Positions 5,519 through 10,982 of a stretch of 10,982 nt of DNA are shown here, piece by piece. Both the position numbers and the translations under genes were made by a program. The stretch comes from Pyrodictiaceae archaeon (GTDB taxonomy: Archaea > Thermoproteota > Thermoprotei_A > Sulfolobales > Pyrodictiaceae): assembly GCA_026986935.1 (NCBI GenBank), contig JALSNP010000052.1, positions 1-10,982 on the forward strand, in the 5' to 3' direction. Numbering within the stretch: the first letter of the stretch is position 1; every line of letters starts with the position of its first letter. The notes beneath the pieces were generated by a model, which saw nothing but the letters and a program-made list of their open reading frames with translations, had not been told where the DNA came from and did not search any database.

Positions 5519-7441
5519 TTACGAGGCTTGATCAGCCTCGCTGACTTGTGGTTTCTGATTTTGCTCTGGTATGCTGGCGGCTATATAAGGCATTAATGCT
5601 TGTACAATGTCCTCGAATACTATTACCCCCCTATACCTATATGATTTATCGACGACGATGACGTAATCTACGCCATGGGCCACCATTTCCTCGAGTACGC
5701 GTATCAGCGGGTCACTATCCCTAACTATGGGGGCATTGATGAGAGATACCTCTATCACTGACTGTGAGGACCGAAGCATGTAGCCAAGGTCGAGCCCGAC
5801 ATAGGCTGGGTCGAGGACACCCACTACCCTATTATTGTCGTCCACTATAGGGATTATTTTCTGACCCGTTTGCACCATTATCCTTGCCGCATCACTGAGG
5901 CTTGAATGCCAGTTCACTGGGGTGAATCTCTTAGCGAGGCTGGGTATTGTTATGTTAACTTGTCTTACGCCTCCGCTTCGTAGCATCTGGAGAAGGGACT
6001 CGGCTGTAAACACTGTTGGGGGTAGCGGCTTCTTTAGGGCTGCTGTAACGAACGTAACCCCACGCGTCGCTATAGCTGATGTCAGTGAGGCGATGAGAGC
6101 TGGCACTATGAGGGCTGGTGTCCCACCGATCTCCGCGACGAAAAATGCTAACCCTATGGGCGCCTTAAAAGCCGCGCCTGCTAATGAGGCCATTCCTATG
6201 TACGCGTATATAACTGGCTTAACGCCGACATAATGTCCCAGTATTAAGCCAACGAGTTGACCAACCATTGCTCCTATGAATAGACTTGGGGTTAGTAGAC
6301 CGCCGCTAAGCCCGCTACCAACGGTTAAGCTGGTCGCAATCATCTTCATAAGCGCTAAGACTAGAAGTATGAGGAAGATACTGTAGTGCATAGCTACTAT
6401 AGGTCTCACCTCCGCGGCGTGAGAGAACGCGCTAAGTAGGCTGCTAAGGAGCTCCTCGCCAGTGCCTAGTATGGCTGGCACGAATACTCCTACTAAACCA
6501 ACCATAATAGCTCCTAGAACTGGCTTTACGTAGATGTTGAGGCCCTTTTCTTTGACGAGGGAGTCAAACCAGTCCTTGGTATAAAAGAATAACTTCACAA
6601 AGGCGAAAGCGAATACGGCTTCTATTAATCCTAGTACTATGTATGAGCCGAGAGCACCCAAGCTGTAAAGGGAAATGATATTACTAATTCTTAGTGATGG
6701 GAGCTTGTACTCTGGGCCAAGTATGTGCAACGAGAGCGCATAGGCTATAGTTGATGCTAGTAGTGCTGGGGGCAGCGCTGCCGCCTCTAAAACGTCTTCG
6801 TATAGCAGCTCAGCCGCGAATATCGCTGCGCCTACTGGGCTCTGGAATATGAAGGATAGAGCGGCAGCTGCGCCAGCGATGAGCGCTACCCTACGCTCCT
6901 CTATGCCGAGGTGAAGAGAGCTCGCGGTAAACGCGCCCACGGAGCCCCCGATCTGTATAGCTGGCCCCTCGGGCCCCGCGCTTCCACCAGTACCTAGAAC
7001 GAGGGCTGAGGCTATTGTCTTAATGGCAGCGATGCGGCCTCTTAGATTACCTGCACGGAAATGGTATGCCTCGACAACGCTTTCCGCGCCTGCGCCCTCT
7101 GCCTCAGGCTCAAAGGTGTAGACTATGAGGGAGGACAATGCCGCGCCCATTAGTAGGATCAATGGTATGAGGATCTTCTCTCTCGAGTGTATTGCTATAA
7201 GGGAGTAATCGGTTAGGGTCTCGTGCAAGACGATGCCGTGAACATGCGCACTTAGCGCTATAAGGCCCTGGAGCATCCAATAGAATACACCGATCACTAC
7301 CGAGGCTGTTATAGCTGTAACCGTGCTAATGAACAACCATCGCTCAACGTAGCCGAGGCGTAGTACAATGTTATTTGCTAGTGCAGAGACTTGGCGCCAC
7401 AAAGCGTAGAGACTGCTATCATGGCGGTGTTCTCCGCGCAT
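5519..7441 (-). CDS. ClC-family anion channel/transporter with C-terminal CBS pair
   Basis: A 640-residue integral membrane protein. The ClC core spans about residues 30-470 with 10 or more membrane segments. Signature loops are GAGAE at 116-120 (GSGIP in E. coli ClC), GSAGPEGP at 153-160 with the gating Glu158, and GGLLTPSL at 380-387. Two CBS domains follow (about 503-560 and 565-622), which in relatives bind nucleotides and set activity. Compared by eye with E. coli ClC, Ser107 is Ala, Tyr445 is probably Phe464, and the inner proton glutamate Glu203 is Leu212, while the neighbouring Glu202 is kept as Glu211. So whether it is a channel or an exchanger, and for which anion, is open. The ATG at 7441 is preceded by GGGGAG only two bases away. 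It appears monocistronic, with a promoter-like box at 7486-7494. Confidence 0.95.
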   Translation of the reverse strand: MRGEHRHDSSLYALWRQVSALANNIVLRLGYVERWLFISTVTAITASVVIGVFYWMLQGLIALSAHVHGIVLHETLTDYSLIAIHSREKILIPLILLMGAALSSLIVYTFEPEAEGAGAESVVEAYHFRAGNLRGRIAAIKTIASALVLGTGGSAGPEGPAIQIGGSVGAFTASSLHLGIEERRVALIAGAAAALSFIFQSPVGAAIFAAELLYEDVLEAAALPPALLASTIAYALSLHILGPEYKLPSLRISNIISLYSLGALGSYIVLGLIEAVFAFAFVKLFFYTKDWFDSLVKEKGLNIYVKPVLGAIMVGLVGVFVPAILGTGEELLSSLLSAFSHAAEVRPIVAMHYSIFLILLVLALMKMIATSLTVGSGLSGGLLTPSLFIGAMVGQLVGLILGHYVGVKPVIYAYIGMASLAGAAFKAPIGLAFFVAEIGGTPALIVPALIASLTSAIATRGVTFVTAALKKPLPPTVFTAESLLQMLRSGGVRQVNITIPSLAKRFTPVNWHSSLSDAARIMVQTGQKIIPIVDDNNRVVGVLDPAYVGLDLGYMLRSSQSVIEVSLINAPIVRDSDPLIRVLEEMVAHGVDYVIVVDKSYRYRGVIVFEDIVQALMPYIAASIPEQNQKPQVSEADQAS

Positions 7442-7485
7442 CGCTCCCCGGTACCCAGGAATAACCGCTAACTAGAAGAAGGAGA

Positions 7486-7494
7486 TAGAATAAG
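7486..7494 (-). promoter_or_regulatory. TATA-like element for the ClC gene
   Basis: The minus strand reads CTTATTCTA. A start site near 7465 gives a leader of about 24 bases before ATG 7441, like the EF-2 arrangement. It lies in a 93-base divergent gap. Confidence 0.4.
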
Positions 7495-7517
7495 TACACC
7501 CTTGTCACGAAGAGATT

Positions 7518-7525
7518 GAGGGGTG
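7518..7525 (+). promoter_or_regulatory. Shine-Dalgarno GAGGGGTG favouring ATG 7535
   Basis: GAGGGGTG ends 9 bases before the ATG at 7535. The upstream in-frame GTG at 7523-7525 is part of this motif and has no comparable motif before it. Confidence 0.45.
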
Positions 7526-7534
7526 GCAGCTGGG

Positions 7535-8131
7535 ATGGCGAGCACAATCGAAGTTGATATAGCTAAGCTCGTGTCGGGGCAGGGACTGGAGGATGCGCGG
7601 AAAATAATAGAGAGCGGGGAAGCCAGGTTCCGGGTGTATGCTCTACCTCGTACCAGTCTTAGGATAAGAACAGCCCGTAAAAGACTTGTAAGACTTGATG
7701 AGGGGAAGGTGGCGAGACTAGAGTACTCTCTCACAAGGTCTGTTATCGAGGCTAAAGCTAGGGGTAATAAACCAGTATTTGAGGATTTTGCGCGACTGGT
7801 AGGAGACTATAAGGCTGCTGCTGCATACCTAGCGTTTCTCTGGATGAACGGTATAGTGGTCTTCGATGACGCGAGCATTGGTAGCCATTTGTATGTAGCG
7901 TCTAATGCGCTTAGCCAAAAGACGTACGAGCACAGAATAGCTAAGGTTCTTAGGGCAAGTTTTGATATAAACGCTGAGAAAGTTGCCAGCCTCCCAAGCG
8001 ATGTAATAGAGTGCGTGTACCGTGATGGCGCGCTAGCCTGCAAGTACATTGTATCTAATTGTGCAAAGAGCCAAGCAAAAGCAGAGATCCGAGGAGTCGT
8101 GGACGCCTTAATGGGCAAGACCTCGCAGTAG
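7535..8131 (+). CDS. Uncharacterised archaeal protein
   Basis: A 198-residue soluble protein that I do not recognise. Codon use and start signals look like those of its neighbours. The N-terminal part (1-75) is mixed alpha/beta with a basic patch, RTSLRIRTARKRLVRL (39-54). The middle, about 80-125 (FEDFARLVGDYKAAAAYLAFLWMNGIVVFDD then ASIGSHLYVAS in two adjoining stretches), has the helix-helix-strand feel of a small winged helix, which is only an impression. The C-terminal part holds three cysteines (160, 169, 176) with no CxxC spacing. No signal peptide or membrane segment is seen. It is divergent from the ClC gene and separated from the hydrolase gene by a 155-base gap with its own promoter-like sites, so it is probably transcribed alone. 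A GTG at 7523 would add four residues. Confidence 0.75.
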   Translation: MASTIEVDIAKLVSGQGLEDARKIIESGEARFRVYALPRTSLRIRTARKRLVRLDEGKVARLEYSLTRSVIEAKARGNKPVFEDFARLVGDYKAAAAYLAFLWMNGIVVFDDASIGSHLYVASNALSQKTYEHRIAKVLRASFDINAEKVASLPSDVIECVYRDGALACKYIVSNCAKSQAKAEIRGVVDALMGKTSQ

Positions 8132-8140
8132 CCGTGCTGG

Positions 8141-8164
8141 TTTTGTTTCAAAATAGTTTTTGAA
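8141..8164 (+). terminator. T-rich stretch with a 7-bp inverted repeat
   Basis: TTTTGTTT (8141-8148) begins 10 bases after the stop at 8131. TTCAAAA (8147-8153) and TTTTGAA (8158-8164) form a perfect inverted repeat around TAGT. The U-rich RNA fits archaeal termination; the AT-rich symmetrical site could alternatively bind a regulator. Confidence 0.45.
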
Positions 8165-8213
8165 TACTATATTCGCGGAGCCACGATTAATGAAGAAGAT
8201 GGGGCAGTCTACA

Positions 8214-8222
8214 CTTATCTAG
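8214..8222 (+). promoter_or_regulatory. TATA-like element for the hydrolase-ABC operon
   Basis: CTTATCTAG on the plus strand; a start near 8241 would give a leader of about 46 bases before TTG 8287. Another TATA-like stretch, CTATATTC at 8167-8174, would need a leader of about 90 bases. Identical nine bases occur at 3635-3643. Confidence 0.35.
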
Positions 8223-8274
8223 TGGATCGTTGCAAAGCACAAAAACAATTATGGGACGCTATTAGGGTTTCCAA

Positions 8275-8280
8275 GGGAGG
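8275..8280 (+). promoter_or_regulatory. Shine-Dalgarno GGGAGG before TTG 8287
   Basis: GGGAGG ends 6 bases before the TTG start, a near-ideal spacing, which supports this rare start codon. Confidence 0.65.
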
Positions 8281-8286
8281 CTGGCC

Positions 8287-8946
8287 TTGATAGAGCTGAT
8301 CTGGTGGGGGCATGCCTGCTTTGAGCTGAAATGCTGTGGGCGCAGCTTATTAATCGATCCTCATGATGGGGGGAGTCTTGGCCCAGGGTTCAGCCCTCCT
8401 CGCGCCAAGCCAGATTATGTACTAGTAACGCACGAGCACTATGACCATAACGCCGTGGAGGTAGTCTCTAGTAATGATACTATAGTTGTTAGGGAGAAGG
8501 AGGGGGAGTTCGAGCTTGGCCCTTATAGGATCAGGGGGGTACGATTACCCCACGACGAGTTCGGTGGCAGGGTCAGAGGGTTTGTCGTAGCTTATCGTGT
8601 CGAGGCGGAGGGGCTCAGCGTAACTCATTTGAGTGACGTTGGCAGGCCTTTATCAGAGGAGGAGGCGGAGCTGCTAAAGTCTCACATTGTCTTGGCGCCC
8701 GCTGGAAATGTTTATACGTTGCATCCGCGTAAAGTGCTTGAGGCCGCGACTATGCTTGAGGCAAAGGTTCTAATCCCTATGCATTATTGGATACCTGGTA
8801 TGCAGCTCCCGCTTGACCCTCTTGATAACCTGCTTAGATATGCTAAAAAGTGGAGAGTTGTGCGTCATGAGAGTAATCGGGTGACTCTTTCTCCTCAAGA
8901 GGTGCCGGAGGCCCCTACAATACTGGTTCTTAGGCCTCCGCGGTGA
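8287..8946 (+). CDS. Metallo-beta-lactamase-fold hydrolase (UlaG-like, COG2220 type)
   Basis: A 219-residue soluble metal-dependent hydrolase. The N terminus WWGHACFEL is the first strand-loop typical of UlaG-like proteins. The metal site is complete by eye: THEHYDH with H49, H51, D53 and H54, then H89 in LPHDEFGG, D117 in HLSDVG, and H166 in MHYW. The conserved GG plus RGFVVAYRVEAEGLSVTHLSD order is the family's. Members of this group act on diverse phosphodiesters, lactones and other substrates, so the substrate is unknown. The start is a TTG with GGGAGG 6 bases upstream; no better start exists. It is the first gene of a probable operon: the ABC ATPase begins 18 bases after its stop and in the same frame. 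Confidence 0.9.
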   Translation: MIELIWWGHACFELKCCGRSLLIDPHDGGSLGPGFSPPRAKPDYVLVTHEHYDHNAVEVVSSNDTIVVREKEGEFELGPYRIRGVRLPHDEFGGRVRGFVVAYRVEAEGLSVTHLSDVGRPLSEEEAELLKSHIVLAPAGNVYTLHPRKVLEAATMLEAKVLIPMHYWIPGMQLPLDPLDNLLRYAKKWRVVRHESNRVTLSPQEVPEAPTILVLRPPR

Positions 8947-8964
8947 GAAAGGGCTGATGATGGC

Positions 8965-9687
8965 GTGAGATGCGGGGATGTTGTACTAGAGGTTGAAAAT
9001 ATCGTAAAAATTTTTAAGAATGGGCCTAGGATAGGTCCCCTATCGTTTCAGGTCTCACGCGGGGAAATATTTGCGCTAATCGGGCCCAATGGCGCGGGTA
9101 AGACAACTACAATACGCATGATAACTGGCATATATAAGCCGGATAGTGGAGTAGTAAGGCTTTGTAGCTCACCACCCAGGGGCGGGTTTATAGCCTATGT
9201 GCCAGAGGAATCAGCTGTCTACCCAAGGCTTACTGGTTATGAGCATCTGCGCTTCTATGCACAACTATACTATGATGACCCCGGAACCGTGCGCTCCATA
9301 GTCGAGAACGCGGCTAAGATCTCGGGGCTCGGCGCGAACCTCTATAGAAAAGTGGGCGAGTATAGCAAGGGTATGAAGAGAAGACTACTAGTAGCTCTTG
9401 CACTTTCTCTCAATACGCCGCTACTAGTACTTGACGAGCCCACCTCGGGGCTCGATGTCTATAGCTCTGTCGAGGTAAGGAAGCTTATACTCCGAGCAGC
9501 AGAGGCTGGGCGTGCTGTTCTGATCACAAGCCATAACATGTTAGAGGTTGAGAGGCTTGCAACACGTGTCGGCTTCTTAGCAAAGGGGCGGCTAATAGAT
9601 ATTGGTGAACCAGGTATGCTTATTGAAAAGTACGGTGGACAGGACCTTGAGGAAGCCTTTGTAAATGCTGTTAAAAAGGCGTTGTAG
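8965..9687 (+). CDS. ABC transporter ATP-binding protein of an ABC-2-type exporter
   Basis: A 240-residue ATPase that powers the permease encoded next to it at the inner face of the membrane. Walker A is GPNGAGKTT at 40-48; the Q-loop position reads YVPEES with Glu81, as is frequent in this exporter class; the signature is YSKGMKRR at 133-140, a variant of LSGGQ; Walker B is LLVLDEPT at 153-160 with catalytic Glu158; the D-loop is SGLD at 161-164; the switch His is H190. The short C-terminal part (LEEAFVNAVKKAL) matches the tail of NatA/CcmA-like ATPases. The GTG at 8965 is the only plausible start after the in-frame TGA of the previous gene, though its Shine-Dalgarno is weak. Substrate is not readable. 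Confidence 0.95.
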   Translation: MRCGDVVLEVENIVKIFKNGPRIGPLSFQVSRGEIFALIGPNGAGKTTTIRMITGIYKPDSGVVRLCSSPPRGGFIAYVPEESAVYPRLTGYEHLRFYAQLYYDDPGTVRSIVENAAKISGLGANLYRKVGEYSKGMKRRLLVALALSLNTPLLVLDEPTSGLDVYSSVEVRKLILRAAEAGRAVLITSHNMLEVERLATRVGFLAKGRLIDIGEPGMLIEKYGGQDLEEAFVNAVKKAL

Positions 9688-9713
9688 ACTCTCTACGAGC
9701 AGGTTACGCGATC

Positions 9714-9718
9714 GGTGA
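9714..9718 (+). promoter_or_regulatory. Shine-Dalgarno GGTGA favouring TTG 9724
   Basis: GGTGA ends 5 bases before TTG 9724. The in-frame GTG at 9715 lies inside the motif and has only a weak AGGT 10 bases before it. Confidence 0.5.
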
Positions 9719-9723
9719 CCGCT

Positions 9724-10914
9724 TTGAAGGCTTCAATAATAGCTTGGAAAGAGATCATAGAGTTTGTAAGGGATAGGAAAAGCATTGCACTAATGACTAT
9801 CTCGGCGTTCTTGTTCCCCTTGCTCGGTCTTGTCGTAACCGGGCTTCAGACCAAGCAGGCTGCGCACGTCGCCATACTATTATGCGATGAGGGGGAATTA
9901 GCGAAACTGTTTGCAGAGAAGCTTGCCAAAGCTATAGCAGGCACACCGGGGCTCATACCAATCATGGTGAAGAATAGTTGCCGCTTCCCATCTAACAGTG
10001 TTGCCGTAATAGTTATCCCTAAAGGGTTTACAGCCAACGCATCAACAATTGATAAGCCCGTCTTCATAAAGTTTTACGAGGTTGTTGGCAAGGCCTCTGC
10101 GACACGGGCCGCGGACGTACTCAACAATGTAGCAGCGTCTCTCGCGCAAAACATCTCCCTGACTAGGATAAGAGTGCTTGCCGAGAAAGCGGGGATAAGC
10201 CTTAACCCCAACTATGTGCGTAACCCCGTGTACATCGTGACGGAGAGCGTTAGCTCGGGCGGAGCCCCTGCGCCACCATCCCTTGTTGCAAGAGCTAACG
10301 TGGCTAGATTCCTAGCGTTCTCGGTGTTCTTCGTCCTCAACCCTGCTGCAATAGCTGTAGCTGATGCCATAACAAGGGAGCGAGAAAGCGGGACAGGGGA
10401 GTTGCTTGCCATAGCCCCTATTACTGGCGTGGATCTGCTCATCGGCAAGACCGCTGGGGCACTAGTGGCTGCGCTAATAGCAGGCGGTCTTGACGCCGCG
10501 GCTGTCTTAGCATACGTGTACATAGCTTTGGGAGGGATTGACATAGGACTTGTACTGGTCCACGTAGTTGGCGTTCTATTAGCAATCCTTGTTACCGCGT
10601 CGCTCACAATGTTTGTGACACTGCTCGTGCCCGGGCAGCGGGCCGCAACACTAACCGCGAGCCTCATAACAGGGCTCGCGACGATAGTATTCTTATCGGC
10701 GCTCTTCGTAGACTACACGACGCTACCATTCACGATTAAAACAATATTTTATCTTATCCCGTACACCTATGTAGTGCTCGCTGTCAAGGCATATGCCCTT
10801 GGACAAGGGGTAGCGGCGATGACTTATCTGGTAGCGCTCCTAGTCTTAAGCATTATAGCGTTACTGGGTGCAGCTAAGGCCTATAAACCAGAGCGTCTCG
10901 TAAAAAGAGTATAG
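9724..10914 (+). CDS. ABC-2-type (NatB-like) transporter permease
   Basis: A 396-residue membrane protein, the partner of the ATPase just upstream. One membrane segment near the N terminus (about 24-42) is followed by an external domain of roughly 150 residues (45-192). Five further segments then fill 195-385. Between the second and third segments is the cytoplasmic motif ITRERESGTGELLAIAPITG (about 216-235), the hallmark coupling region of NatB/ABC-2 permeases. The C terminus ends in a basic cytoplasmic stretch (KPERLVKRV). NatAB-type pumps export sodium or small molecules; which applies here is unknown. The start at TTG 9724 rests on GGTGA 5 bases upstream; the GTG at 9715 would add three residues. 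The gap to the ATPase gene is 36 bases. No T-tract is visible in the 68 bases after the stop. Confidence 0.9.
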   Translation: MKASIIAWKEIIEFVRDRKSIALMTISAFLFPLLGLVVTGLQTKQAAHVAILLCDEGELAKLFAEKLAKAIAGTPGLIPIMVKNSCRFPSNSVAVIVIPKGFTANASTIDKPVFIKFYEVVGKASATRAADVLNNVAASLAQNISLTRIRVLAEKAGISLNPNYVRNPVYIVTESVSSGGAPAPPSLVARANVARFLAFSVFFVLNPAAIAVADAITRERESGTGELLAIAPITGVDLLIGKTAGALVAALIAGGLDAAAVLAYVYIALGGIDIGLVLVHVVGVLLAILVTASLTMFVTLLVPGQRAATLTASLITGLATIVFLSALFVDYTTLPFTIKTIFYLIPYTYVVLAVKAYALGQGVAAMTYLVALLVLSIIALLGAAKAYKPERLVKRV

Positions 10915-10982
10915 GCAGTGATTCCTACAACGCATAGATGATGTGCCTAGAGAACACGTGTAATGGAACAAGTTGAACCCCC

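Noticed and set aside
8386..8396. tRNA T-arm-like GGGTTCAGCCC
   Set aside because: It lies within the conserved reading frame of the metal-dependent hydrolase and no acceptor, D or anticodon arms fit around it.
8944..8967. Hydrolase stop TGA and ABC start GTG in the same frame, hinting at readthrough or a split fusion
   Set aside because: Both proteins are full length for their families with complete ends, so two separate genes are the simpler reading.
10915..10982. Possible terminator or next gene after the permease
   Set aside because: No T-tract, hairpin, or open frame with a start signal can be supported in these 68 bases.
1..10982. CRISPR arrays, insertion sequences, tRNA or rRNA genes, integrase sites
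   Set aside because: No regularly spaced repeats, transposase-like frames, terminal inverted repeats or cloverleaf patterns were seen on either strand.

Overview
The window comes from a hyperthermophilic crenarchaeon, most likely of the order Desulfurococcales (the Pyrodictiaceae flavour is a guess). The signs are archaeal: an archaeal/eukaryal-type EF-2, an RNA m5C methyltransferase of the NOP2/Sun type, a crenarchaeal ferritin-like protein, TATA-box promoters with a CTTAT core, frequent GTG and TTG starts, and Shine-Dalgarno motifs built from GGTGA/GGAGG. No bacterial-type promoters, phage genes, insertion sequences, CRISPR arrays or tRNA/rRNA genes were seen. Taxonomy rests on these features alone.

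Layout. 1-609 (minus): the N-terminal 203 codons of translation elongation factor 2, running off the left edge. 817-1302 (plus): a ferritin-like four-helix protein, divergent from EF-2. 1303-1475: a convergent gap with T-tracts for both strands and a GC hairpin. 1476-1985 (minus): a small winged-helix-like protein. 1986-2282: non-coding and rich in hairpins. 2283-3575 (minus): an RNA m5C methyltransferase. 3576-3774: a gap with a plus-strand promoter-like element and C/D-box-like motifs. 3775-5386 (minus): a two-gene overlapping unit, a divergent phosphatase-like protein followed by RNase HII. 5519-7441 (minus): a ClC-type anion channel/transporter with a CBS pair. 7535-8131 (plus): a protein of unknown function. 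8287-10914 (plus): a metallo-beta-lactamase-fold hydrolase, an ABC ATPase and an ABC-2 permease, probably one operon. 10915-10982: nothing recognised.

How the genes relate. The left two thirds are mostly information-processing and maintenance genes: translation, RNA methylation, and RNA:DNA hybrid removal with a probable PCNA-binding tail. The right third is membrane transport. The phosphatase-like gene and rnhB overlap, so they are probably co-translated. The ABC genes follow the hydrolase at short spacings, so the three may serve one export or detoxification process whose substrate cannot be read from sequence.

The items most worth a second look are the phosphatase-like protein with Glu where the catalytic Cys should be, the C/D-box-like locus at 3635-3761 with its own promoter-like element, the hairpin cluster at 2144-2257, the altered ion-pathway residues of the ClC protein, and a recurring arrangement in which a GTG inside the Shine-Dalgarno motif imitates a start codon. 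No clearly new multi-gene system was found.
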